NCBI GenBank assembly: GCA_000149265.1
Contig: CH003281.1
Span: 779,031 to 843,030 of the forward strand
Source: Ciona savignyi
Lineage: Eukaryota > Chordata > Ascidiacea > Phlebobranchia > Cionidae
Direction of reading: 5' to 3'
DNA length: 64,000 bases
Below are positions 46,503 to 61,500 of this stretch, piece after piece (position 1 is the first letter of the stretch; each line of letters begins with the position of its first letter). The notes below the pieces were generated by a model. It was not told the DNA's origin. It saw only the letters and a list, made by a program, of their open reading frames with translations, and did not search any database. The position numbers were made by a program, and so were the translations under genes.

Positions 46503-49500
46503 ATGCAATCTCCAATGCACCCGATGCCTCTGCAACTGATCCACCAGCCGCCTACGTCACAACCCATTCCGCAACCGACGCACATTCAGATCCAGTCTCC
46601 GCCACCTCCGTTCCCCAAGCCTCATAACTACCACCAACAGGCGCTAGTGAGTCCTCCAGGCTCCGCCTCTCCAACCTCGAGCAGCAGCAGCCAGCCCACC
46701 ACCAACGGCGGTATGGTGCACGAGGACGATCGAAAAATGCGAGACAAATGTCTCTACCTGAAGCAGCTGTTGCAAGACAAGAAACAGATCCAAAACTTGA
46801 CCGGCTGTTTCATCCATCTTGATCGGATACTTGACGAAGGTAAGAAGTTTTAAAAAATCTTGAAAAAAAAGAAAAAAACTTCCCAAAAAGAAAAGTTTTC
46901 GAACAGAAATTTAGGATTTTTCATTTTAAAACAATGTTTAAAAAACACTTTACTATATTTATTTTTATCGGTCTATTGCAAAATCTGGAAAATATATTAA
47001 TTTATATCAATTTACTTCAAAATGTATAGCAAAATTCATTTATACTAATAAAATAAATTCCAATCCGCTAGGTGCTGATAGATAGTCTGTGAAGTTTTAA
47101 TTATTAAAGGTTGAAAATAAAAATTATTTTCTTAAAAATAAATGTAAAATCATTGGTTACCTTCATATTAAAATACCGAAACAAAGTGGTAATAATGCGT
47201 TTATTAACACAGACAATACTAAATTGTGCTAGGCATGCTTCAATTAGGAAACTACCGGTACAAATATTGTTTTGGGGCGTTTCTTGTAGCAGGAATATGT
47301 TTTTCTTTCGACTACGTATCAGCCCTGCAATTTTAGAAGCATTTGTTTAAACGTAACTTTTCCGAGCAACAAATTTAAAAAACCCGCGGGCGAATTGCCG
47401 AACTGCTAGCTTTGTTTTTGACATTGGACCAGGTCTGGTTGCTTAATCCAGCTTATACACTGCTGGAATTTATCTGAGGTTTAAAATTATTAAGCTGTAG
47501 CTGCAGAGTTAGTCAGTGGCACCAGTGTAGGAAGCAAAGTTCTGTGTAAGTAGGCGGCAGCAAAAAACTTGCCAAGGAACGAACCAACGGTTATATTACT
47601 ATAGAATCTTCCCTTATATAGTTAGTACAACAGTATGGTCCGATACCAAGAAAATATATTTTATAAATGATATAGTATCTGGCGAATTCATAAGTTTATT
47701 CGTGTCAAAAATAAATTTTACGAATAAAGCAAAATGGAAACTGAATTTCGATTTAATGAGTAAAGAGCGGCGAACAGTTCCAATTAGTAACCCGATACAA
47801 AAATTTGTGCGAACTACGTACGGTTCTGCCTCGCTACATTTAAACTTCCGGTAAAAAGAGACAAAGACACATTTTAAAACTCGGTACCGGCACAATACTA
47901 AAGGCAGTGGGTACCGGCACTAGCTTTCGAAACGTATTTTGTTGTATTTTTTTGGAAAAATCATTTGACCACATATAGATTCGATTTGCCTTTTCGGCAT
48001 TTATAAACTCGTAATTACAAATAGCGTACTAAAATTTACGTTATAACGTTTTTTCGTTACTTCTTCTCGATTGGTTATAGTACCGGTTCTTTTTGCCTTG
48101 CCATATTCGTGCTGGCGAACCTCGTAAAATCTGATGTACAAATATCTAATTGACGTAACTTTACGACCATATCAGCAAAAGAACCTCATGATTAGGAAAC
48201 CGAAGTGCCGCAAATGCGTTGGTATCGACATTGCAGTAATATAAGCTTTTAAGGTTTCAGTAGATGGCTGTTGCGGATTATTAATTGATGTAGTTGATGG
48301 TTTATAATTCCATTTCGCCGATAAAGAAAAAAACGGCCACGGTATATAACAGTAAAATTGAAATAAATAAAACTTTGTAGTCCAATTGCAAATTAGGAAC
48401 ACATGTGTCTTATCATTAAGAATGAGGTTCTCAACGTTAAGGTCTCGAATTTATTGAAGGTGAAGATTTAGGTTGAAGTAATACCAGGTTTCGATGTCTT
48501 GCCGACGCTGCGGACGACAGCTGCTACGTCATAATAGAAACGCGCGAACAACAGACGAAGATAGAATCAGGAAAAGAGTCATTCCAAATTCAACGAGGCG
48601 CAGCGAAAGAAGGTCTCTCTCTATTGTAGCACAACTTAACTAGTGCTTCAGTTCGTAATCATTGGCTGTAGTTCCATCTTTCGGTAAAGTTAGATTCAGC
48701 TGCAATGCTTCAAACCAACAGTCTATTTCCCGTCGCATGTAGTATCATTATAAAACGTCATTTTCAGTTGTATTAACGTCTTCAGTAAACTTCATCGTAG
48801 ACCGAGGGAGGAGTGCGTAAAATGTGGAATTCGTGGTTGTTTGTAAGTTTAACTTAACGTCGGGGTTGTTCGTTTACAGTTTACGTAGTTTTTGTAGACC
48901 AACTTTAATCTCAATTTTAAAGTGTTTTGTTTAAGCTAACGGTACGTTGAAATGCGCTACGATATACGTTGAGGTATAAATGTTATAAACTGATGGTGTA
49001 GGAGTTGAACGATGGCGGAAACAAGATAGGCATGTTAGTAACTGATAGCGCAGCGCGTAGTTAGACAGGTGAGTAATACTGAATGAGTAACGCAGAAAAA
49101 CAGTCTCTAACATGTTGTTTGTGTACTTTTCAGCCATTTTCACCGCTTAACTAACCAACTACTAAATTATGCGAAATTCTAAGTAACAATGAATGTAGCA
49201 AGTTTGCAAACTTTATCCGACCTTGGACTCAAGTTCGAAAACTCTCCACAATTTTTAACGAACACTTCAACAATGTTGTCAACCGTATCAGCCCCAAATC
49301 AGACCCAGGTGTCAAGGGTTCAAAACATTCAATCAAATGGGGTCCCCCACACATCAACCCCAACTATTAACGGCAACTTAACTAACTCTAACTTGATCGC
49401 TGCGACATCGGCCATGTTGCAATCTTTGCCCCAAAATTCCGCCCTCGATAAAAAGACGAGGGAAAGAGTGAATTATCTGCAGCAATTGTTGAAAGATAAA

Positions 49501-52500
49501 AAGCAGTGCCAACTATACCCGGCCATATTTGTACACGTAGAACGCTTACTTGATGAAGGTAAAGTTTATTTTTTAATTTGTAAATGAACTTTTTTTAAAC
49601 AAAATGTAACCTATTTATAAATGATTACCAAAAAGATTAAAACAAATCATTTTTAACTTTTATCACCAGTCATTACTTTGTACAATTGTCAAGTATTTAA
49701 GTAATTAATGACGTGGCGACCATGTTGGGTGTTAAATTACCTTTTTCAGTTGATAGAGGAAACAGCGGCGGATTGAATTTTACTGTTGACTATAAACCTT
49801 GAAAACGTGATTTCATATTAAAAAAGGCTGATGCGTTGACGCGGACTGTTATGTCATGATTAATTATTTATGATATAGACCTTGTGTGATCCAAGCATGA
49901 TTGTGTTTTATCCAATTTTGGTATTTATAAAAAATAAAGTTTAAAAGCTTAAAAAAAGAGTAATAAAATGAAATTTAGACTTTTTTAAAAGGTTTATCAT
50001 ACTATGCAGAGTTTTACAGACCACTCTGTAAAAATGAGTTTCGTATTTGTGGCTTTTAACGTTTCTATTGTTCTTTATTTCCTGTTCCTGGTTGCATGAT
50101 AGAGAGCACTGTGATATCACACACGCCATACTGTCCGCTATAGCTTAGTTATAAATGGTAGGAAATAGCGAACATATTTTAAATATTTAAAGAGCAAACA
50201 GAAGTTGTCAAAATATTTTAAACAAATTGTTTTTCAAATATTCTTTTTTTGATTTTAATTAAATTGTCGTTTCATCCTGTTCAATTTCATGGCAAACCAA
50301 TCTGCTATAAAAATACAATTTACTAGGTTTATTTAAAATTCATTTTACATTTTTACCTAAAATTAATTTGTTTTATGCCAGTTCATGCAATTTTTTTATA
50401 ATAAATATTGTGCAAGACTTTAATTTTCCAAAAAATGTTAATATCTCATTTTTGTGCCTGTAGCCTATAGAAGTAAAGTAATTTTTTTTATTATTTGAAA
50501 ACGGTCATTTTGATTTTGTTTATAAATAACTACAATTTGAACCACTAATTCCTAAGTTAGTTTCCACTTGTTACATAATAATGGTATTTGCCGAGCACAC
50601 AATCCAAATTGCCCTTTATTTGAACAACTCATTTATTGTTGGTTTGACAAACACAGGCACAATTTCTTGTGACATCACAAATAAACCTTTGTTTGACTTA
50701 GTACTTCTGTGCAAAGTAGTGATGTAATGAGAACACAAATTTTAATCAGAATTCCTTAAAATATTCCCTCCTAACATAACAAAATTCTCACTTTTTTCCA
50801 TAAAACGTTTTTACAGAAATCGTAAAGGTGAGATCCGTGTTGTTCCAAAATGGAGATAAACAGCCCCTAGAGCTGCCCCCACCTCAAGGACCCACAATCA
50901 CCCTCACTGAGAAAGTGTATGTTCCCGTCAAAGATCACCCAGACGTAATATATTAATTCTATAATTATTGTCACATGATCTATGTTTTTATTATTATTTA
51001 CAGAATACTGGTAAATGTTTTTAATCTCTTGTTTAGTAATACAAAATTATATTTTATAATACAAATTAAATGCAGCTTAATAACAATTATCACTTGCTAC
51101 CTAAACATGATGCATCTTTATTTGTATCAGTTGCTATTTAAATAGGAAGTAATTGCAAGCAATTCACTCTTACTTGTTTCCCGTTATCTTCCTTTCCTAT
51201 TGCTCTTGACATCATTAGCTAGTTTGTGACATCACATTAGTTATCTTGTGACATCACACTAGCTGTCTTAATTTGACATCAAACTGGCTATCTTGTGACA
51301 TCACACACCCTATCTTTAATCTATATCAAAGAGTTATTTAAGCCTCAAAGTAGTAGACCTAGACTACATAATGTTGATGTATACCATAGACTAAACTTTG
51401 TCTAATTTTATGTTCATATAAAAGATAATTGTTTTATGAAATAACACAATGAATTATAGTCTCCACCCAAAGTGACAAATAAGTGTAATTTATATTGTTC
51501 TCTATAGAATGATAATTTGAAAAAAAATCAATTAACCCCAATGTTAATCTTAAATATTGTCGACAGTACAACTTTGTGGGACGTTTATTGGGACCACGAG
51601 GATTGACTGCAAAGCAGCTGGAACAAGAAACAAAATGCAAGATTATGGTTCGTGGAAAAGGATCGATGAGAGACAAGAAAAAGGTATGCACAGATTAAAT
51701 ATGTTTTAACATAAGTTAGATTAATGTTCATTCGCAAAAGGAAAATTAGAGGAAGAATTTACACCCAATAGACCAGCAAAGAGTAAAAAAGATTTTTATG
51801 GCAAGGAAACACTTTGAACATTGTTTGATTTTTCCCAAAAATTTGTTGTCATTGACAACATTACTGGTCTGTGGCATATGCCTGCAGTTATGGACATGGT
51901 TCAGTGGTAGATGCTAAGTGATCTGTTTGTGCAGCGTGGTCATGTACCGTTATAGTACCGTACATACACCCACATTTCCACCCAGTACCTATATTTATCT
52001 AAGCCCAATCCTGCTTTTGTGATGTAGCACGATCAATTTAATTAAACTCAATTATTTCTTTTTCATATAAATTAAATCTTGACTGGATTCACAAACACTT
52101 TTGTTGAATTATATTATATCTTTTGCAATATCAACAAAACATTTGTAATCTGTAGGAACGAGGAAATAGAAACAGCAACTAACGTAATAAAAAACAGCAG
52201 TAAAATTAATAAAGAGTTTCCAATACATACTGTTATACTGCTGATATTGCAAATCTTTAAAAAGTATTTTAAAAATGTAATTTCTGTTTAACAATAACCC
52301 TTTTTTTATCGTAAGCTAGTGTTTCCATTTAAATTTTTTTGATCTAGTGTTGCAAACAGAAATACCGAAGATTTTCTAAATAAAAAAAGTACTGTTCCTT
52401 AGTTTAATCTCTATTTAATATATACTTTGTAATAATTTTTGAATTTCTGAAACCAAACTGGCATCACTTAATAGCTGTTCCCTAGAGAACCATGTTAGCA

Positions 52501-55500
52501 AACACACAGCAAAGGTTTAAAGGAAGTATTTGATTGTATGATTGCATATTCACTGCCCAACGATATATTTCCAATTTTTAAAATGTCTGTAAAAACCTTT
52601 AACATTAAATTAACAAGAATAAGAATGCAAAGAAAATATTTTTTTTATAAAGTTACAACATCATGATTATCATGTTAGTATTTAAGGTGGCTTCACAATC
52701 TCTGTGATTCTTAACTTTTTGTGCTGTTAATTCCTCAACCTTTGCACGATGCAACTACAGAGCACTCTTTATCTTTGGGTAAAACTCTTTATTAGATTAA
52801 AAAATTTTGGCTGAGATATTGTCTTAACCATCAACCACACACTCCAATTTAATCAACAAGCACACAGTGAAAGCTAGATTATGCGATAACCATGTATAAA
52901 TCATTCAATGTTTTTCCCATTTTCCAGAATACAAATGGCATCTTTTTTCATTCATTTAGAATTTAGATAAAACATTGCTTTAACCGGATTATTTCTGTTT
53001 TGCAGGAAGATATATTAAGGAAATAAGTTTGATTTGAAAGTTGGTTATAGTTTATTGCAATAAATCAGTTGTAGTGGGTTGATATCTATTACAAACCAAA
53101 TGGAATATCTGATTTGTGCCATTCAATAAAATGATTTAATAAAAAAACTATTCTCCAAGCCAAACTGTTGTACAGGGCTACAGGCCAATGCAATAATATA
53201 ATTCCTGCTTTTAGTGCAATTATATTAAAGGTTGATATAAATGTTTCCTGTAAATGATTTATACCGTTACACAAGTGAACATAGTTCATAGACCCAAGCT
53301 ATAATTTATGTTCTTAAAGCTTACCAATGATTAATATGATCCCTGCTGTTTTAAAGCAGAACAAACGTACAGTTGAGCATGATTTATAGACGCGAAATAA
53401 CACTTCGGTTCGTATCTCATAAGTAAACGAATTTGACATAATTTTATTAGATTACCGGAAAAATCTGTTGCCGACTTGTTTTTTTTTCAAAATAGAACAT
53501 GCCTTTGCGTTCTTGAGAAACGACAGTCACGTGAGCTGCACCAAAGTGAAAACCACTTGAACTACAGTGCAGTGCGTTTCAAATATAGCAGGAGTTGCCA
53601 GCCACGACGATAAAGCTAAAGTGCCGCAACTTATGCACTGATACCGCAACCTAATACATCGCAGATAGGGTGGTCGACACGCCAGATTAATAAAAAATGC
53701 CACAAAATAAACTAGGATAAAAAGTGCGAATAGAGTGCAAAGTATTTGCTATAATATTTATTCAACCTAAAATTATATTTTTGATACACTAATTTAAAGT
53801 TACCACTTCCATAGTCGACGACATAAGCACCGCCATGACGTCATAATTACCATGTCAAACTTGCTATCAGCTCCCAGCGTGCTTGTCAACAAAGATTAAA
53901 CATACACGCAATTTCGTTCCCGCGAAGACGTTATGTGACGTCACAAGCGCCTAGTAACTCCGCCCAGTAAAAGTTGCAATATATCATCTAACATCAGTAC
54001 TATTAAGCCATAGGTTTTAAATGACGTCATAGTGTTATGACGTCTTGCTCATTCGAACACGTAGTTTCAGGGGAATGCGATCAAAACTTTGACAACTTGC
54101 AGCTTATCATAACATTGTCCAGATTCCACGGTTGTAGTGTTCCCGGGTAAAAAAACATGAGTGATTCCGGACTCAAAAAATCCATTTTATACATTTTGTT
54201 CCCATTGCTGCAGAGCTTAATTAAAAATTCAGGAGTTTCAGGCGGTTTTCCAACATCGCTGATACGTTGTGTACACAAGTTGTCTTTGACAAGTACCGAG
54301 AATGGTTAGTAGAAGACAACGAAAGTGGAAAATACCTCCCAGGCCCCGTCACTTAATTTCGCCGACCCACTGTCTCTAACAAAACTCCCAACACTTAAAC
54401 CGCTGAGAGAAATTCTAAGTGTTGAACGTAATTGTACCTTACGGGACACAGTCTGCCAATTTCGGTCGGGCCACTACTACACTCCTTCGGCGTTTACAAA
54501 TACTTCGAATTGAGGAATAGCCGCGCAAAGACGTTTAGTTGTTATGGGATGATCTGCGCTCAAACCATTCTCTTCCGCCACCCACGCAAATACTTCGGCG
54601 ATTTGGCTAACCATCCAGGTCTTATAACCATTAAAAAATGTATGTTTTCATTCCAACGTGGTTCGGTGTCAGCACGTCGTTGTACATAATGCAGCGTCAG
54701 CACTCTGAAACAAACATGCCAAAAAAGCTTAAGGAGTATGTAATAAAAATAACATACAGTTGGGGTAATTAGAACTTGTCCTAAAATAAAATCATTCCCG
54801 CCCAAAATCATCGTATTGTTACGTTGACAAATGACAAGCAGACGACAAATCGGGCATTGTTATTTCCCCTACACGCCAGCAACTGTTTCCAAAATCATTC
54901 CAACAATTCCAATCTCTCCTCTTACGGTCGAAACTCGATGACAGGGCCCATGTATTGTACGTCATTCAATCATTGGATTTCAATGCTTCTTGAGCCATCT
55001 TGTGCATTCGAGATAGCTAATGAGAATCGCAGTAGAGCGGAGGCTTTATTTCCAATCCGACGTTTCCTATATGTAAATGAATGGGTCTGAAGTATAATGT
55101 CCGATATTTGTCAACTTGCAGGATAAACAGACCTTTAATTTGTTTTACTAAATCGTTTTAAAACGATTTAAAAAAGAAGACCCTCACAAATAAAGTACGT
55201 TTAATATCCAGCCGGTCTTGAAGCAATTTGCAATAAATCGCCGGCAATTTCAAGTCCTGTATTTAATATACAGACTGAAGTAAATATATTTCTAACTGGA
55301 TTAGCAAAGTGTCGACAATCGAACACCTAATAACGTGTCCAATAGTAACATGTATTGACAGTTGAAAGGTTCGTACGTTAATCCGACGACATTGCTGACT
55401 CGATTGTGGTTGTGTAGCCCGGTGTCGTCGTGTGGTATTGGGAACGATTAGCTTCCGAATTACCGGTTCCTAGTTCTGAATACAATTCGATGTGATAGGC

Positions 55501-58500
55501 TTGTTTAAAATATGTTTTAAATTTTATGACAGTAATCTAGCAAGCGGTTAGAACTGAAACTGATATTTATGTTTTTTTCTTTATTTTTTGTTCCAGAATT
55601 TTCGTTTTCGCCGCTTTTTACTTTATGCATTCATGGTTATGCTCCAGTGAGCAAACGTGTCGTCTGCTTTTTCCTCAAGGTCTTACGTTTTCACAAAAAA
55701 TCGTGACAAGGTGTCTTGCATGCAGAGTACAATAGTTTATTTGTAAATACTATCATTCAAAGAAAGTTACACAGAAAATTCGAATGTTGAAAAAATTGAC
55801 GTTTGTTTAATAAACACGCGGGTCGTAACGCGGCCAATGTTTCGTCACAATTCAACCGATCCGTTTCCGTTTGTTGTTGTACCGACGTATTGAGTTCGCG
55901 TGTTACACGACCCAGAACAATACTCGGGCTTTTGTTGCTAGTGCTAAAGCTTGGGCTTTGGTCTTTGTTTTTCCTATCAGCTAGCTATCTTCAGCTATAG
56001 CTCCACGCCTGGGCGCAGCTAAACAAAGCCCGCTTCCACGGTTCCCAGTACTTTAAGACGCACGCAATCACAGCTTTAATTAAAAACTAAAACGCGCGAC
56101 CACTCACTAAAGTATCAAATGAGTGTTTTATTCCAGAACTCAATTGTTTTGCATTGTTATAATGTTTTGGTTTAACTGGATTTCAAGGGCTTGTTAAATC
56201 TTGCCAGCAGTTTACTCAGCCAAAAAGTCCTAGTTATTGAGGTTACTTTATAAAGTAAAACGTTTTATCAAGAACAACAAAAACCATTTACAAAAATAAA
56301 GAAAAAAATTGTACAAACCAATAACAATTATAAACATAAATCACAATGTTAATTTAAATGAAATGACACATTTAATGGTCCTGGCAAAATTTCTTTTTTT
56401 TGGTATGCCTCAAACGATTTACATTTCAGAGAGATTTAAGTGTATGTTGTTGGAATTGTGAATCTAAATATTTACAGCTCACTTGCCTCCAGGCACCTCT
56501 TATGATTTCTCATGGAAATTGCAGCTTTGCTACTTATTTTCTCACAACTAACCAAATTGTTCAGTCAAATCACAGAAACGTTTTGACCACCATACGCTTT
56601 ACTTAATATAAATGCGGAAATTTGACAGAAAAAATATGCTAGATGTAGGGATGCACAATATAGAATTTCGAATCTTTGAGATTCGAATCTCTAGGGATTC
56701 GAATCTTTACAAGCAATTTAATAAGAATAGTTAGGATTCGAAATTAAAAACGTAAAATATTGGCTGCGATCCATCGCGCCACAACACGCGTGATGCCGAT
56801 TATGCAGACGTCAGCGTATCGTTTCAGCAAGCGTGCGACAGTGGATAACTATGATAAGAAACTTTTGGTAAATCGTCATTGAAGTAAATTCGTAATCTCA
56901 AAATTGTAAAATGGCTTCTTCATTCGTATGTAATACCCGTAATGCGTTTCTCCATACCGAAAGTGCATCTATCGTGCGAAGGCGTCCAAACATTTTCTAA
57001 AGCGGTAGCTCGATAATACAACTTGCATCAAAGCACAACAACATTATCTTATCAGTAGTCCCATACACGTGCATCGTGGACAGACGCGCTTAAAACGAAA
57101 GCACGCACAAAGAAAGTAGGTCACGTTCGCCAGACTGTAATCACGTGGTTTAACGCACCTTTAAATATGACGCAATTATTCCAAAGGCGGAAGAGTTATT
57201 TACAGACTAAACACGTTAGTATCTGCAATATATATTTCACTTAAACAACTATGTTTTGAATTAACACAATGAATGATATCCTATGTGTTCAATTATTTAG
57301 TTAGGTGATTTTGCAATGATTAATTTATTATACTTTTACCTAGGTATAACTGTGTTAAATAGTAAATTAATGTTTAATTGTGCAAGGGCATTAATAGCTA
57401 GTCTTGTTACCAAACTGGGGAAATAAAAATTGTCTGGTGTTTGGGAGCATTTTTTCTCAGCCATTCATTTCAACAACAACCTACTAGACTATTATCCTCC
57501 CTCATGGCAGATAGTGTTTAGAGATGTTACATATGATTTAAAAAATATGTAATGGTAAAATATTGTTTGACTGCATAAATTGCTCTCATCACAGTTTAAA
57601 AGCATATGGCTAATTCACTATAAATGAGAAAATATATGCACAGCATAGCAAATTTAAATACATGGTAAAACATTCTAGAATAGGATTCGAAATTCTAGAT
57701 TCGAAATATATTATTCTAGAATATTCTAGAATACCTAACTATCCTATATTGTGCATCCCTAGCTAGATGTTATGAAAGAAGCTCATATAACATCTAAAAT
57801 AGATGTTATAAAACAAACTATTAGAACTACTAAGAGAACTGATATAATTTGTTATCAATGGCAAGCTAGGATTGTTTTTTGATTGTTCTTTTGTAACGTA
57901 CAGCAACAATAAGCTATCACCGAAATGGCTTAATTATCTAATCAGTATTCCATGTCCCCATTACCCCTGAATTACTGGTTTCAGACTCCTTATGTGGTAT
58001 TGAAGTCTGTATTATTAATGCACATGACGCTAATCCACTCTATGTTCATCCTGATATATTCAACGTGTAGGATGCTATTATCATTTCCTTCCTTTGGTCT
58101 TTGTTTATAAATACCATTTATCCTGGCAAGTTATAAATATACCGCCATTTCAAACAATTTAAAATAAACTTCAATAATCATAAGGTTTTTATCATCATTG
58201 CGATCAGTGATGCTAAGTATTTTTCTCCATAGGAGGATTTGAACCGTGGAAAACCGAACTGGGAACACTTGAATGATGAGCTTCACGTTCTGATCACAGT
58301 GGAGGACACGGAGAACCGAGCAAGAGTAAAGATGCAGCGAGCTATGGAGGAGATTCAAAAGCTTCTTATCCCAACTGTAAGGCTATTTTTAAGACATCAG
58401 TGTGGTACCTAACTGTGTATCTTACCTTAAAGATTGTATAAAATGTGCTTTGCAAAAAAACTGATGATGTCAGTTAATCCATCTGGTACTGTTCTGCCAT

Positions 58501-61500
58501 TGTAGTAAGTTGATCTCATATATTAACTTACACAAATCCCTATTGTAAGGATGTTAATTATAGGACATGAAAGTGGTAGAGTGCCTGTGGATTAAAGTTT
58601 GTAAGAAATGTGTGTGTTAATATGTAATCGATCTCACATATCAACACTGAGTTATCTTGCAAAACGTGGGGTGGAAGTTGTTTATGATGTCACAAATCGG
58701 TCTATCATACTGATTTCGCTACTTGCCCCCATACCTTACCTGCTCACATGTTAACTTGGTTTACTCACTTGCGCAAAACACAACGTGGGTCTTGTTAGTG
58801 ATGTATTTCACATGAATTACATATCAGCCAAGTTTACTGACGGGTTGTGATACAACATGGTTCAATAAATGTTAAACCTAAATGCCCCCCCCCCATAGAA
58901 TAACCCTTTGACGCACTCAGCTGTAAAATAATGATCTCCTTTAAAATAGTTTATATCAGCTCCTGGACAACTGGTTTAAAGCTTTAATATTTTGTTACTG
59001 TTGTGGGGCTGGTATTTTTGCATAGTCATAATATAAATAATGAATTTAAATTGAGAAAATGAGTTTGCGTTGCCGTTTCTATACAAACTGTTTCAACTTA
59101 TCTGATCTTCCAAATATATTGCATCAAATATTCATTTTTGAATGAATAATGGATTTTTAAAATAGTTTTGGATTGAATAAAGTGTGAAAATACAAATTGG
59201 ATAGGTGGTGTGCTTATCAAAGTAGATTTGATTAGAAACATTGGCAGAGATGAATAGGTGGTTTGTTTCCAATGTGCAAATACTAATCGTAGTTAGTCAC
59301 TGATGGACATACAACAGTGTAATGGAATGAAAAGTCAAATTCCTTTCTATATTAACTTTGGTATTGAGAAGAGCTATTTAAATTCCTGCCGGAGTAAATC
59401 GGATTACCTCTTCATAACGTCTTTTTTACAGGAACGCAGACTACCAATTACATTATGCCTGGCTACTGAAAGTAAATTTTGAACTTTAAAACCTCGGATT
59501 ATTTTTATGTACTTGTGTCCCGAGCAGGTTAATTGGGTTAATAGATCATGTTGGTTCATTATGTTGGGTTCTGTTTGTGTCTAATGGTTTTCTACCTTTT
59601 GAATTAAGGTTATGTTTTACTGGAATGTTTTCTTACAAAGTAAAAATTTTATCCCTAACACAGATCTATGATTTAAAATAGAAGTCTTTTAGAACTAGAG
59701 AAAATATATTTGTAAGGGTCTTTTAGGTGCAGTGTTGTGGGGCCTTAGTTCAAGGGGTTTGTATGGTGGGAGTTTCAAATTGTCTGGTCTGAATTGTAGG
59801 GGTTTTAAAACTCTTGATCACAGATGGGCTTGAGTTGTGGGTGAAAAATTGGGGTGTCTTGGTTATAGAGATTTAATTGTGATATCTATATTGTGGGGTC
59901 CGAATAGTAGGGGTTTGAATTGTGGGGGTCTTAATTAAGTTAAAGGTGTTACTTGGGCTGCAACTATTCCCTATAATTGTTCCGTTAAATATCGATTTTA
60001 TTTTATTTTTAGGAAGGTGAAGATGAACTGAAGAAGAAACAACTAATGGAACTTGCAATAATCAATGGAACCTATCGTGACTACTCCACTCTGGCAGGTA
60101 AATTCTAGCTTCGAAAGCTCTGCTAAGCCTGCTCTGTTGAACATACAATTTCGTTAATAATAGATGAGAATGGCTTAGCTGTGTCGTGCTTGGATTGCAC
60201 TTTTCCATAATTTCCTCCCAACTTTCAACAAATCTGAATAATTTAGTTGATTTGAAGCTTTTCGTGGGCTTTTGTCGCCCGCTGGAAATCGCAATTTTTA
60301 TAAATAATAGATAGCAACATTGTTTTCATTATTTTAAAAATGTTGTGCCCAAACATGAAAAAATATTAAAATGAATAATAAATGCCAATCCTATAATATT
60401 ACCACTTTTTCTCCGTAACTTTCAGTCTAATTTTCATTTTCTGGCACCATTTGAAATTAAATTTCTCCGAAATGTAACCGTAATCTACTTTACAACTACT
60501 TGTGGCGCCAGGGATAAATATTTTATTCAATCAATAATATTAAGAATCCGGAACAAAAGTTACAAAATTGTCACTAATGTAAAGCCGCAACAGCTAATTA
60601 GGTTTGCTCAATACAGCTGAACGAAATGTAGTTTTTCAAAATTATTTACTAATTTTATTAATTTTCTTAAACTGCCAAATTATGAAGTTATTTAATTAGT
60701 GACTAAGCACAGTAGTTGTACTATCATATCTATATAATATTTCAACTTTCTTCATTTTTTATAATATTCTATGGAAATGTTAATTTATTATAATATTTCT
60801 ATAGGTCAGCCCCGGCTAATGGCAGCACCCCAGGTGTTGCAGGCCCCGGCACTAAGATCACCCACCCCTGGACAGCCCCCACTTAATGTATACAACCCCG
60901 TTATATCACGGCTACCAAATGGACAGGTGGGTGTAACGATTTCCATGTTTTTCTACCCTTGCAGGAGGAGAAATCCCCATTGAAGGCTTTATACATTGTT
61001 GATCTGCCGATAACTTGTGAGGGAAATTCATTTAGCATTCATTACTTTTATTGTCTGATGGCATTTTACCAGTGCAGTTGCATAAGCTATTGCAGTGTGG
61101 TGTATGCTTTAGATTACCACTGTTTTATTTTCAAACCAATACTTTTTGGTTCAATAAGCTTTGATCAAGAACTCAACTGACTAGCCAGTGGTGGGTTTCA
61201 ACCCAACAACCTTTGGACTAATAGTCAATGCTATAACAAACTAACATAACTAGTGTTTAGCTCAATTTCCCAACACAACGTTTTTCTTTGAGTCACTAAA
61301 ATTTATATAATTTTACAATGTCAAAAACATTGAAAATTATAGTAGTAATATAACAGTGACAACTAACAAATGTCAAGTCAACAATATTTTTCTTACCTAC
61401 AAGTACAAAAATGAGCCATTTTGTGGCATCTAGTTACCAATACCCCCTAAACTTGTAATGGGAAAATGAGCCAAGTGGGAAAATGAGCCACTTATATCCT

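Noticed and set aside
54325-55090. Overlapping forward and reverse frames in Quaking intron 3
   Set aside because: They sit in less AT-rich DNA, where chance frames are longer. None has a family signature or splice pair, and none contains a third Qua1-like segment.
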